A stretch of DNA of 64,000 nt, from contig JBBDHG010000014.1 in NCBI GenBank assembly GCA_037951165.1, forward strand, positions 20,423,501-20,487,500. Reading direction: 5' to 3'. The stretch is from Lophius americanus. Its lineage: Eukaryota; Chordata; Actinopteri; Lophiiformes; Lophiidae. This document shows, piece after piece, positions 40,272 to 52,079 of this stretch; position 1 is the stretch's first letter, and each line of letters begins with the position of its first letter. The notes below the pieces were generated by a model that was not told where the DNA came from, did not search any database, and was given only the letters and a program-made list of their open reading frames with translations. Position numbers and translations under genes: made by a program.

Positions 40272-41585
40272 TAACCTAAGAAGCTGAAGAAGGAGGCCTG
40301 TCGGATGTGGATTTTCCAGGAGATTACTGAAGCAGCAGACAGGTGCAGAGAGAACACAAGGACCCCAGCGTTTGCAGTTGCGGACTGTATGTGAAGAGTT
40401 TGGGGAGGCCTTGGAGAATGACTTTGGATCGGCCCTAAAGAAGTCCTGGCAAACTGTCCGAAGTCTCAGGAAGGGGTAGCAGGGCTTTTACAGCAAGACC
40501 GGAGAACTGCAGACCCATAGGATATCTTCAGGCAATGGAACCAGTAGCAAGGTGCCAGGGATGAATGGGATTTGTCCTTCAAGTTTCTGAAGGCTTTGGA
40601 CTTTGTTGGGTTGTCATGGTTGACCCGCCTATATTTAATATGGTATGGCAGATGGGGACAGTAGCTGTGGTGTGGCAGTCTGGGTTGCTGTTCCCCCTTA
40701 TTAAAAACGGGGGCCGGCGGTGGGTATCAATTCCAATTCTCGGGTTATAACACTTCTAAGCCTTCATGGGAAAGTTTACTAATGGGTTCTGGAAAGGAGG
40801 CTGCGATCGATTGGTTAACCTCAATTTCAGGAGGAACAATGCAGATTTGGTCCTGGTCTTGGAATGTTGAACCAACTTTTTACTCTTGCAGACTTGATTG
40901 CGGGGTCATGGGAATTTGTTAATCCAGTCTATAGTCCAGTGTTTTGTGGACCAAGGTTGTCCTTTGTCTCCGGTCCTGTTCTTAAAATTCATGGACAGTA
41001 TCTGAAAGTGCAGTAAGGGTGAGATAAGTGTCAGGTTTGTGGTAGGCATCTTTCCTGTTTGGGAATCGAATCCTTGCTATTCGCCGAATATAATTTTGTG
41101 CGATTATCCGCTCGGACCTCCAGCGTGTACTGGAACAGTTTGCAACTGAGTGTGACGCAACTGCTTTGAGAGTCCGCACCTCCAAATCTGAGGCCATTGT
41201 TCTCTGCTGGGAAACAGTGGACTTTCCACTTCAGGTTGGGGAGAGTTTCAGGATCTTGCAAATGGGTTTAAGTATCTTGGTGCCTCATTTTGAGTGATAG
41301 AGAAATGGACCGGGAGATGGACAGGCGGTGCGGTGTTGCATCAGCATGCAAGTGTTGTAGCGATCTGTTGTGGTGAAGAAAGAGCTTGTAAGGCAAAGCC
41401 CTACAGCGCATCTACGTTCCAGCCCTCATCTATGGTCATGATCAATGAGGTCGGAGAATACAAGCAGCTGAAATAAGCTTCCTTCCTGGCGTGACTGGGC
41501 TTAGCGTTAAAGATAAGGTGTGGCGCTCCTGGAGAAGATCTGGAGAGAACACTGGACTCGCTGGAGGGACTATATATCTTGATGG
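40272..41585 (+). mobile_element. Decayed LINE reverse transcriptase relic
   Basis: At 40949-41002 the codons read Asp-Gln-Gly-Cys-Pro-Leu-Ser-Pro-Val-Leu-Phe-Leu-Lys-Phe-Met-Asp-Ser-Ile, the RT motif B of a fish non-LTR retrotransposon. Downstream pieces include a Leu-Glu-Gln-Phe-Ala-Thr-Glu-Cys-Asp segment (about 41130), a Val-Arg-Thr-Ser-Lys-Ser-Glu-Ala-Ile-Val-Leu-Cys segment (about 41170-41206) and a terminal Thr-Arg-Trp-Arg-Asp-Tyr-Ile (41556-41576). Frames shift between blocks and stops intervene, so the copy is dead. It is a different family from the LINE at 28-30 kb. Confidence 0.75.
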
Positions 41586-42023
41586 GTGGTGTAATCTTCT
41601 TCATTAATGGTCAATATTAATCAAATACATTTCACTAAATTTAATTTTGGAAAATTTTCAAACTGCTCTGTCCAAACAGAGCAGGTGTAGAAAGTTCTCT
41701 TTAATTTACTATTGCTCCATAGACAAGCAACAGGGAAAAATGAAGGTGACAGGAAATTCCTTTTAATAGGAAGAAACCTCAGACAAGACTCCCTATGGAA
41801 GTGTTTGTCTTCCCTGTTGGGCTGAAAGAGAGAAGGAGAGCGAGGAAGAAAAGAAAGAGAAAGACAGATGCTGAGATGCATAGCAACATCTACAATATTA
41901 ATGTTAATATTACTTCTAATAGGGTTACAGTTAGAGCGCTCAGCGATTCCAGATTTTTTGAGCATTGGCTTCATATGCTCGTACTCAAACAGTTGTGCTT
42001 TATATCTGCCATAAAGGAGGCAG

Positions 42024-42063
42024 AATATTAATGGTTCGGCTGTTGAGCTGAACCACTAATATT
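42024..42063. repeat. 40-bp hairpin
   Basis: An 18-bp stem (AATATTAATGGTTCGGCT against AGCTGAACCACTAATATT, two non-complementary positions) closes a 4-base GTTG loop. It is too short to call a microRNA precursor. Confidence 0.7.
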
Positions 42064-42576
42064 CAAATATATAGAAAACATATGTAAAATATCTATATCT
42101 TTATTTATGCACCAGATATTAGGGTGCATCGTTTGGATAAATCACTGTTGTCACTCGGCTCAAACAATGTAATTAAAACACGATGCATATAAACTAACAA
42201 TCAAATTAAGTCAGTTACTCAGCACCGTTAGAATTAGTATATGAAGAAAACATTTTAAAACAGAGTACCATGTCTGTCTATAAGATGCAATCCTACAACT
42301 ATCTAGGATTCTTATAAATGTTGTCCAGCTGTAACATTACAAGAAGAGTACAATAAGTGAGTATTGGCATCATATACATATACACGGTCTCGAAAGGTTG
42401 TGCTTTACATCTGCATCAGTGATAGTCTCATCCCTGAACCAATGCTGCTACCTATTGGCAGGAAGTGAAATTTCCAGTGTTACCTGCTGCAGGTACAGGT
42501 GGGATTTACCTGTGTCACCAGTTTAACCATTAAAATTAAAAACATAAAGGTGGGGTGAGTTTACACAGACAACTAA

Positions 42577-42613
42577 AGCATGTGATCCCATGTTCCTAAT
42601 GGGATCACATGCT
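42577..42613. repeat. 37-bp perfect hairpin
   Basis: The stem AGCATGTGATCCCAT and its exact complement flank the 7-base loop GTTCCTA. It has no U-run and no gene beside it. Confidence 0.75.
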
Positions 42614-43744
42614 CACCACGGTGTTACTAATGTTCCCGGTCACATTTTAGTGCTCTAACTCTTTTAAGATTAACGCCTCACTAAATATCTCACCTGAGAT
42701 TTATGCATCTATTTAGACTATTAAATGAGTAAGCAGCATTTTATATATCCTCTCCAAGAATGTCCTTATCTACTTAGAGATCTACTGTGAAATGTATTGA
42801 TATTTTTGAGATGCTGTACATGGCCCAACAAAAATAAAAATAGAAATGACTCATTTTGGGAGCTCTAACCAATACATAACCATTTATTCCAAAATAAATA
42901 GAATCTACTTTGAATAATATTTATGAAGGAGGAAGTCCAAAAGTAGAACAATAAAATGACAGCGGTAAAGGCTATGGAGATGATAATTAATTACACACAC
43001 AAAAGCACAATTTTAGCTAAAACCTGTTCCATTCTTCTATTATGCATTAGTGAAAAGAACCTGAATGATTCCTAGAGTCCGATGATTTACTGTGCCTTTC
43101 AGTGCCACGAGTCACTAGACAAGTATATCAAGAATATTTAAAACATTATCAAGATCATCGGAAAACAAGATCAGATGAAATAACAAAGATCTTCAATTGG
43201 ATTGGATGGACACATTTCATAAATGTTTAGATTGTATTGTGTTGGCATCTAGATATTCAGCACAGCAGAGAATATCGTCTTTTTGTTTTGCTGCCATCTC
43301 AGATCTCTTACGAGTGCTATAAGTGACCTGAAATGTTGAAATCCTACAACTCTGAATGGAAAATGCTGAAAATACAAATTAAAATAATAAAATAATAACT
43401 TCTGATACAATTGTCTAATACAATAAATTGACAATTCATCAAAAAATTATGAATATTCAATGTTGTAAATATTCTGTACATTTAATATTATGCCAGTAAC
43501 CTTAATTGAAAAACACTACAATTAGGTTTTTTTTCGGGTGTTTTCCACATAAATATGGTAAAAAATTATAAGTGCCTGGAAGCACTACAAGTATTTGTAA
43601 TATAACTGATTCCATGGTTACTAACTAATATATGTTGGTTTACAAACATACTAGAATTATCAGTGTATGTTTTGAAAGTGTGATACTTTTTTTGTTTTTA
43701 CAAATGGACAGTAAATCATTTCACGTTGCAAGGCCATTAAATTT

Positions 43745-44312
43745 CCCGGCCATTAGATGAGTAAATCCTCAAGACTGAGTGGGATCTGACTGATCTCGAT
43801 GACCAAACAGGGGATCCTGATCATCGGCCCACTGAAGAAGAAGTGTTTGGGGACACTCCTTATGAGTCCATGGATGAGGAAGAGGTTGCCTCTACAAATA
43901 CACCTTCTACACCACTGCGCTGTACGGAGTAAGTCACGTTGTGAAATGGTTTGACAACAACATTGTCAACCTTCTGAGCAATGCCTGCGGTATCATCTCC
44001 TTTCAACTGTCAAATAGTGGAATAAAGACCCCCATGATAAGACTGCCTTCCCGTGAACCATTAACCAGTCCTGCCTACAAGACTGTGACCGTCTGAATGA
44101 TAAAACCAATGTCTCTCAAGAGTTGTCTCTCCACCTGGCAGTCGCAAGTTGAAGAAACTCAACAAGCAAGCACCCAAAGTTTGGCGACCATCGTCCTGTT
44201 CTTCAGTGTCTCAGAAGAGATACTGTTCCCCAAGACCCTCACAACCCCAACCAGATGGACGTTATGACAGATATGGAAATTTGCCACCTCACAGTGACAA
44301 GCGGAGTCCTTT
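43745..44312 (+). pseudogene. piggyBac-like transposase relic
   Basis: At 43935-43991 one frame reads His-Val-Val-Lys-Trp-Phe-Asp-Asn-Asn-Ile-Val-Asn-Leu-Leu-Ser-Asn-Ala-Cys-Gly. This resembles the Lys-Trp-x-Asp-Asn-Lys-x-Val-x-Leu-x-Ser block of piggyBac-family transposases. In a different frame, 44251-44304 reads Pro-Asp-Gly-Arg-Tyr-Asp-Arg-Tyr-Gly...Ser-Asp-Lys-Arg, resembling the segment before the C-terminal Cys-rich domain. The acidic stretch at 43790-43915 could be the N-terminal region, which would imply that the catalytic core is deleted. Frameshifts and stops separate the blocks. A run of 17 C (44328-44344) follows. Family assignment is from memory of motifs and is moderately secure. 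Confidence 0.5.
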
Positions 44313-44529
44313 GGGCAGTGGTTGTACCCCCCCCCCCCCCCCCCTTTCCAAAGGGGCAATCGAGTTGGAATGTTTTCTAATGTTTTCCTGTGTTGGAATG
44401 CAAATCAGGAACATAAAGATAAAGATAACATAAAGTAGAATCTAATGCGATTGTAACACACCGATTATCTGTGTCAAGATTGGGACGCTGGTTTGTTCAA
44501 TCCGTTTCCTGATTTCAGCAAGTTCTACT

Positions 44530-45120
44530 ATTTTTGAATAATAAAAGCTGATCTTTTTGATAACCCCAACTTGTGACTGGGCTGTCAATATAATGCCAAT
44601 ATACTAGATAAGCTGTTTATTTTTTCAAAGACTTGGCTTTTTCCAACTTTTTTAGTATTTGGAAGTGTTTTGTCACATTTGCCTTGAAGTGATATGTCAA
44701 CCGTTTGGTAGAGGCCTGTGTTTTAAGAACTGTGGGGTCTGATAAAAAAATTGTTTTTGATTCTTGTTATTATAGCCCCAAAGAAATAAAAAATGCAAAG
44801 AAATCATTTTTTCATAGCCTTTGTCCTGGTGCTAACAGTAAATGGTTTAATGAAGAAAAGCAACAATTATGTTTATAAGAAAAGCATTCAGGGTTAAATG
44901 CAACACACATTTTCAGTAAGCATTAAAAACAAGTTCAACTAGAGCTTGCAGTTTGGGGAAATGTGCAGCTGTATAAGAAATAATGTATAAATAAATATCC
45001 TGAAGGTTTTTGCTGATATTGCAGATCACCAGCAGAACCAAAAATACACCGGACCTTCTGTCGTTTGGTAATGCAGCCCCAGCTTTTTTAATAAAAGAAC
45101 ATGAGGAGAGTCCGATCAAA
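44530..45120. other. Upstream region of SAA copy 1
   Basis: AT-rich sequence. I find no counterpart here of the paired bZIP motifs seen in the spacers at 53.5 and 58.4 kb. An alternative TATA-like TTAATAAAAG lies at 45088-45097. Confidence 0.4.
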
Positions 45121-45124
45121 ACAG

Positions 45125-46582
45125 TTTTCCCTATCAAGACATCCTCGTAATCTTTTTAGACTCACTGCAAACTCAGCGAGACGAATAAAGTAAGTCTGAA
45201 TTTTGATTTTTAAATAGAACCTCAAAAACAGAATTGAGTATTTCAATAATTTTGTGTCTTTTTTATGACGAGCTCTTTACTGTTTTTTGATGTGTTTGCT
45301 TACTTTCCCTTTAGACTTCTACGACAATGAAGCTTCTTCTAGCAGGAATTGTTCTGATTCTCGTTGTGGAAACCAACGCCCAGTGGTACAAGTTTCCGCC
45401 TAAGGCTTATGGAGGTTAGAAACATTCTACATATCAAACATAATGTTTCCACAATACCAAAGTGGATATGTCGTACATCCATGTTTATGTGTTTTGCATG
45501 AATATAACTGTGGTTGATATTTCCTGAATTAATAACCACACAATGTCTGTTATCAGACACTCAAGAAATGTCGCGTGCAAACGGGGACATGATCCGAGCT
45601 ACAACCATCGCTGCAGACAAAAACTTCCACGCAAGAGGAAACTATGACGCTGCGCAGAGAGGATTAGGAGAAAATTTTCAGCCTCGGCTTTGAGGTGATG
45701 GCCCAAATTGTTGACTGTTGCATATTAGTTTTATGTTCTCAAAATGAAATAATTGTTATTCATAATGAACACGATGATGGTAATCTGATTTGATTATTAG
45801 TCCTCTCCCTCATTATACACACTAAATATGGGTTTTCCATTGGTAAATTCTTTAGAACGTCAAAAATAATTTTTACCTGCCCCCATTAGCTAATATAATG
45901 TCAAGCTAACAATTGTGATGTGTCAGTTTCTATGCAGATGATAACCAGAGCTATGTGTCATTTCATCACAATGGCTCCATCCAATGAATGAATATTTAAT
46001 GAGGCTCAAAACACTTCCTCAATAAAATACGGATAATTATAGTTCATCTTGCAGCACTTTGTAAGAATGTTTTGAAAAGTATTTGTTTTATTGGCTGTTC
46101 TTTATGATAGTTAATGTCTTTTTTGTCCTTTCAGTGAGGGCAGAGAGCTGTCGCAGTCATTATCACGTCGTGGAAACAGCAACGCTGCTGCTGACCAGGA
46201 AGCAAACCGCTGGGGACGTAGTGGAGGGGATCCCAACCATTACAGACCGCCAGGACTTCAGCCACAATATTAAGACAACTACAATCCACTAATGAAATGA
46301 AAGTATTGAAGCATATTTCTCAGGTCGAACTTACTTCTAAGTCTGACTTACCGACACGGTTTAAGGAACATGTATTTTTCCATTATGATCATGCTTTGGC
46401 TAGGAACCACAGATGCACTTAGTCCTGCTTTATTAGAAATTGTTGGTAAATAATTTCAAGGGTATATAAAACTTGAATGAAATCATGAGTAGACTATTGC
46501 GGACTACTCTTAATAGTTACCGGCAGTATATCCCTCCTCTTAGTCCTGTCTGTAATGCTAGCTCTTGCATCCAAGCAATAAA
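45125..46582 (+). pseudogene. Serum amyloid A copy 1, frameshifted, probable pseudogene
   Basis: The gene has the full SAA layout: a 5'UTR exon ending at 45189 (donor AAA|GTAAGT), coding exon 1 at 45327-45414 (acceptor TTTAG at 45314), exon 2 at 45557-45694, exon 3 at 46135-46273 ending in TAA, and AATAAA at 46577-46582. Exon 1 encodes an intact hydrophobic signal peptide followed by Gln-Trp-Tyr. Exon 2 is 138 bases, whereas copies 2-4 have 139. Alignment to copy 3 places one missing G near 45679, after Glu-Asn-Phe. The shifted frame stops at TGA 45691-45693, so exon 3 (Glu-Ala-Asn-Arg-Trp-Gly-Arg-Ser-Gly-Gly-Asp-Pro-Asn, well conserved) is never read. Conserved residues are also changed: Asn for Tyr in Ala-Asp-Lys-Tyr-Phe-His, and Leu and Glu in Arg-Gly-Pro-Gly-Gly. 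At the TATA position the sequence is CATGAG rather than TATAAG. A sequencing error could fake the indel, but the other changes argue for real decay. Confidence 0.85.
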
Positions 46583-46599
46583 TACTGAGTGAGAAGCAG

Positions 46600-49500
46600 A
46601 AATGTTGTCCTCTGGTCATGCTTTTGGTTTTCACATATATCATCTGGTATAATAGCTTTTTATTTCATTAATGTAATGTATATAATGAATAATAAAATAT
46701 GAATGAAATATCAGTTCTTATCAACATATATAGCATACTTTCAGGGCTAATGAATGGATAATTAAATGATTTAACAACCATAATGCACCGGTAATTAGAG
46801 AAAGAGTGTGTGGGAGGTGCGGAGTGAGTCCGCAGAAACATTACAAATAATGTATTATAATATCAACAAATCAATAAATAAAACAAGACAGAGCTGGAAC
46901 TTCACCTGCAGCTTTGTGAAAATAAAAGTGTAAATGTTTAATTAGTTGCACAATGCACCTGAGGTTTCATCACAGCATCACATAGAGTGAGGAGCAGAGT
47001 CTCCGCCTCCACTTCAATTAGACATTCATTCATTCAGCAGTCAGCAAAGTCACCAATTAGAGGAATTGAAGTTGGAATTAATGGTCGAATATCAATTTAT
47101 ATTTTTCTAAAATTGCCTATTATTAGGTCTTATATTTTTTTAGCTAAGATACTCCATCAGTTGTTGTTGTTTTTTTTTTTTAAACCTGTGCTGTCCAGCT
47201 GCCTCGGTATTCAGAATGAGGATCTGGCTGTCTTGTAGTGCCAAACAGATTTTAGTCTACAAAAGAAGACTTTGTCATACTCCTCCTGCTGCTTCAATTG
47301 TATTATATTTGATATTGTTTGTTATTAGTGGATGAGGACCCTGGAACAGAAAGGGGGCTCCGGGGGAAGGGAGAAAGAAAGTGGTAGAAGGAGAAGTCAA
47401 CAGCATTTTGGGAAATACATATTTGCAATGCAGAAATCTGTTTTATGAGTTGATATATTCATTATTCTATAGCCACCTTTTGGGTCTATCATAGAGTTAT
47501 TTTAAGTGAAATCTATTTCCCTCTACATCATAATGGTAACACCTCTTTGTTTGGAGTTATAGCTAACTAGGTAAGTTGGGGGAAATGTGTTAAGTGAAGC
47601 TTAGATGATCTTCTGTCTATGATGCCTGAGTTTCATGTAATAAGACATATCTGCGTGTAAAAGAATCAGTTAATAATGTTTATAACTCTCTTTTCCTTTG
47701 AGCCAATTGCACGTACATTCAAAGTGACCAACCTGAGTGTGCTCATAGTTGGTTAACTGTATGGTCCGAGTGCGTGTGCACGAATGTGTGTACGTGCGTT
47801 CGTAGGAAACCGTATGGGTGTGTGTGTGAGCGCGCGTGTGTGCGGGTGCATGGGAATTACTCCAAAATTTAAGTTTAAATTATATAACACAGAGGTTGTA
47901 CAACACATTCCATGTTCAGAAAAATGTTGACGAAAAAATACACTCATAAACAATAATAATCTTTATATTATTATTGATATTAATTCATTATTGTTAAATA
48001 ATCCGTTATGATAATGATGACAATATTTTAAGTAAGTTATTTAATCTATTTAATCCAATATATAAAAAACAATATAATAATTTTTATTATGTTTAATCTT
48101 TTTTAACAATTACATATATTTAATATACTACTCAGTAGTCAGTATTTCTTTCAATTAGATTTTTTAAATGTATTCTTTTGTTTATGTTAGACATATACCC
48201 CTTGTTGTTCAACAAACACACGTGCACACACACATGCCTACAGCCATGCGAGGGCTGGGGCGCCATCATCAAAATATCGCTTAACACATCACTTTGGTTC
48301 GTGGCGGCCCTGGAGGTCCTCCTCTTCTTCCCTTTAGAAGTTTTGCTTTCCTTGATAGTTTATGATTACAGTACGTCGCTATTGTTTTAACTTACAATCA
48401 GGTTTTGCGTTGTTGTTGGATTGACTTAATATTAGCCCTTGTTCAAAGTATATATATATATTTATTTATTTGTTTGCTGAAACATGCTTAGTTATTCTCC
48501 AGGAATTGATTTTACAAATCCTGTGTTTTATCATTAAACCACTTTTTTTCTTTACCTTTGTTGTTCTGTGGTTGGGTATTGTTTTCATATGTTTTGAACT
48601 AAACTAAGCATAGGCCTATCATATTTTATTTGTTTTGTACACTTTCCAACTAAATATTTGGGGAAAAAGAAATTTGTTTAATAGATTAATTACAAATTTG
48701 ATAACCTTGCAACAACGTCCATGTGTGGGGGACTGTGGTGGTGTTTGATATGGTCAATACCTTTACCTGAGGAATGCTTCCCCAAGAAATAGGTAGAAAA
48801 ATATCATCACTGGAAAAGATTCAATGAAGATCACACAGGCCTCGAAAATTATACATTTTATGTATATAAAAAACATCAAATAAAAGTATTTCAAGTGATT
48901 CTGTTAACATTGGAGACATTGGAGTTTGTTTGCCGCAGCTTGCAGCTGGTATGAAACGGGGAAAGGGAACTATGGGATTATATTCATGCGTCACTCCTGA
49001 GCACTCAGTTCCTTATTCTGCGAGCACAGTGGGACTTCCTGTGCACAGTAAAATATTGTTTACCGGCACATGAATGATAAAAAAAAAAAAAGTTCTTCAT
49101 CAAACGATAACTTAACCCAAGCATCAAATCTATTCTATGCCGGCCCCAAAGGTCAGTACCCTCTGTTTTAGAAATCCGGGGGCACGCTTTACAAACTGCG
49201 CGCACAGATTATGAACTATTAAACCAATTGCCAACTATCTTGATAATCGATCAAATGTTAAGATGGCATTAGTAAACTAACAGTAAATGTATTATCTCTG
49301 GGTTGTGGACTGTGGATTAAGACAAGATACATTTTTGGACGTTACCTTGGGCTGTGGGAAATCATGTTCAACACCTTCACTGTTTCCTTTAAACTTTTGG
49401 ACTAATATCAATCAACAATTAAAATGAATTGTTAGTTGCAGCTCTAAAAGCAATTCATTTGCTACAGATTATTTATAAATTGATAGAGAATTGTTTTAAC

Positions 49501-50250
49501 AAGGTGGGTGCTCATGATGGAAAAACCCAACTTTGTGGTAAAGTCTAAATGCAATTCTGTGCAAGTATGTGTAAAGTCAAGTGTATGAATGTGCACCGGC
49601 CAGTACGAGTGCGTTCTGATGGAACACACAGTTCTGATTTGGTAGCAAATATGAACCCCCCCAATGCAAGGTACAGGATTTTATTATTAAGATTGATTGG
49701 TGTGTACTGACTGACTACAATACTCGTATCCCCTCACTTCTACATTCAACTTATGTGTTGCCACATTTTATGTGACAAATATAATATCTTGCCCGTATGA
49801 ATCTCTGGTTTGTTTTAAATGTTTGACACACACACAAAAAAAGTTTCAGGGAACTTTGAATAGTTGTACATTTTTGGCAGAGCAATAAAAACAAATCCTC
49901 TTATTCATTTATGAGAATAAGAATGCCTTGTTATTTTTTAGAGCGTTTCATCAAAGGGTCTCTCCGTATACAACTGACTTTCCATCATGTTCTATTATGA
50001 GATATTTAGGAGGAAAGATTTCGAAATGATAGAAACCTCAGTACATTTACAGAACTTTGAGAAAAACTTAAATATAAGGACTACTCCATTGTGTAATTGT
50101 GCTTTTTGAGACATTTTGTATAATTGAAAGTCACAAAGAGCGATTGAAATTTTCTTCAACATAATTAAGAACTCAATAATGATGTACTCATAGTATTTTA
50201 AGGCAAACGCAGCATAATACACACATTTTATCTCAGGGATTCAATTAGTT
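46600..50250. other. Intergenic between SAA copies 1 and 2
   Basis: AT-rich sequence with a GT-rich patch at 47780-47850. A hydrophobic plus-strand frame at 48178-48390 has no recognised domain and no start or splice support. No gene is called. Confidence 0.5.
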
Positions 50251-50260
50251 AACACATATA

Positions 50261-50591
50261 TGGGGCACCGTTGTAAAGTAGCACACGCTGACTTAAACAG
50301 CAACTTTTTTGCCACATTTAGCTCCAAACAATGTTTAAAAAGCGGTGTCAAATTTTGAAAGTGACTTTTTTTTATCACATTCACAGCAATATTTATGAAC
50401 TTAGTCATATTTACCTTCCTTTCCTTTACCTTTAAGATTTAATATTTAATATTTAGACATAAATATGACTAAGTTCATAAATATTGCTGTAAATGTGATT
50501 TGACAGGGTTTTTTATTTGTCGTTTTGCGCTAAATGAGGCAAAAAAGTTACTGATAAAATCAGCATCTGCTACTTTACAAATGGCGCCCCA
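50261..50591. mobile_element. 331-bp fold-back MITE with TA target duplication
   Basis: The two halves are inverted copies of each other. The left arm starts TGGGGCACCGTTGTAAAGTA and the right arm, reverse-complemented, starts TGGGGCGCCATTTGTAAAGT. Innermost, 38 bases at about 50382-50419 pair with about 50463-50500 with a single mismatch. TA lies immediately outside both ends (50259-50260 and 50592-50593), as expected of a Tc1/mariner-type target. There is no coding capacity. It sits about 450 bases beyond the stop codon of SAA copy 2. Confidence 0.8.
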
Positions 50592-50796
50592 TAGATAGAC
50601 ATACCTGCTTTTATTGTATCTAAGGATTTCTGGCATCTGTTTATTAACCGATGACACAGACTGTTTCTAAACCTCGCTGTAACCCTGCTTTGTGAAGAGT
50701 GAACAAAAAAACCCCCAACTGAAATACCAGATGACATACAGTATATTACGACTGCAAAGATGACCACAAGAGAAACGTTTATGTTCTCATTTGTTA

Positions 50797-50802
50797 TTTA
50801 TT
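50797..50802 (-). terminator. Poly(A) signal candidate, SAA copy 2
   Basis: AATAAA on the minus strand, about 235 bases past the stop codon of copy 2. Confidence 0.5.
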
Positions 50803-51034
50803 GCTTTGAAGCAAGAGCCAGGTTGCACAGACATGACTCAGAAGATGCAGCATCTTCCAAGATTTCATCTTTAACAAACATCTTTAACATACATTAACAT
50901 AAACCAACCGCAGACACTAAATCATATATTTATAAATATATATATATTTGACACTATAGTCACTATAGTGTAGTCACTACTATGACACTATTTGTGGCGT
51001 ATAGCTGTTATTTCATTAGTTGATGGTTATTGTA

Positions 51035-51981
51035 TTAATATTTTGGATTAAGTCCTTCTGGCCTGAAAATGTTGGGATCTCCTCCATCCCGTCCCCACTG
51101 GTTTGCTTCCTGGTCAGCAGCAGCGTCGCTATTACCATTGTTAAGTAATGACTGAGCCAGCTCTCGGCCCTCACTGAAAAGAGAAAATAGATATAAAGTC
51201 AGTAAGCCAATACAAATAAGTCTTCAAACCTACTCAAAAAGTGCTGCAAGATAAAATTGAATTCTCTGTATTTCACTAAGGCTGTATTTTATCTAAATAA
51301 GTTTTTAGATTCCTTCATGAGGTGAAGCTCATGTAATTATACATAGTTGCCATGTGCATAAAAAAGACACAACATATTTGGCATTATATTACTGTGGCAT
51401 ATTTATTAAAAACACAAAGGAGCTTTAAAATGATTCTCGATGTACTACACAACTCACCAATAGAAAATTGTGGAGTGCGTAACAGAGTCCTAATAACCAA
51501 ATCAAATGCCTCATGTCATGTTCTTATTAATGAAAAAGAATGATTTCCTTTATCTGGAAATAAAACTTATGTATATAAAACAACACAATGCATTCCTGCT
51601 CTCTGCTCCTCACCTGATACCCCAAGCTGCAAACCTTCCTCCTGGTCCTCTACTCGCAGCTTCAAAGTTTCCTTTTGCATGGAAATATTTGTCTGCACCA
51701 ATGGTGTTCGCCTGCCTCATGTCAAGGTAAGCTCTCAACATATCTGCACTTCCTGATAACACACATTGTTTGGTTAGTTGACAAAACATTACCTGAGGAA
51801 ACTGCCATGTAAAACACGTAAGCCTTATTGTTTGACATAATAACGTTGTTCCTGTGGAAACATTAAAAAAGTCATATGTCTCACCTTGGGCAGCTTGATA
51901 ATGAAAGTTGAATAAGTTGTACCAGTTGGCATTTGTTTCCACAATGAGGACGAGAACAATTCCTGCTAGAAGTAACTTCAT
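51035..51981 (-). CDS. saa: Serum amyloid A copy 2 (124 aa, secreted acute-phase apolipoprotein)
   Basis: Three coding exons read leftwards: 51885-51981 (97 bases), 51614-51752 (139) and 51035-51173 (139), with introns of 132 and 440 bases, all GT-AG, phases 1 and 2. The product is 124 aa, close to fish SAA length. It starts with a hydrophobic signal peptide (Met-Lys-Leu-Leu-Leu-Ala-Gly-Ile-Val-Leu), probably cleaved near Asn-Ala-Asn-Trp-Tyr. The family core is present: Asp-Met-Arg-Gln-Ala-Asn, then Ala-Asp-Lys-Tyr-Phe-His-Ala-Lys-Gly-Asn, then Arg-Gly-Pro-Gly-Gly. The end is Asp-Gln-Glu-Ala-Asn-Gln-Trp-Gly-Arg-Asp-Gly-Gly-Asp-Pro-Asn. Known SAAs are liver-made acute-phase proteins that join HDL and bind retinol and lipids; that role is inferred. 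This is a different subtype from copies 3 and 4: the first exon is 9 bases longer and the post-signal segment differs. Copy 5 is its inverted twin. Oddly, the first coding intron is open in frame. Confidence 0.93.
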
Positions 51982-52079
51982 GCTTACAGACGTCTGAAAG
52001 GTAAATTAAAATCAATTACAGAGCTCATCCAGCCTTTATTTTTTTAAGGTCCGAGTACAAAATGATAATTCAAACTTAC

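Larger units (their letters stand above)
41600..43740. other. Intergenic with two strong hairpins
   Basis: The region 41745-41880 resembles a piece of a common fish repeat (AGGAAGAAACCTCAGACA and a purine-rich stretch). Two compact inverted repeats lie at 42024-42063 and 42577-42613. No gene is recognised. Confidence 0.45.

Noticed and set aside
48178..48390. 70-codon hydrophobic frame
   Set aside because: Membrane-like composition only; no homology I recognise and no gene context.
51610..51981. Single 123-codon exon for SAA copy 2
   Set aside because: It includes the 132-base intron and stops inside the next donor. The spliced three-exon model matches the copy 3 and 4 structure and keeps the SAA core contiguous.
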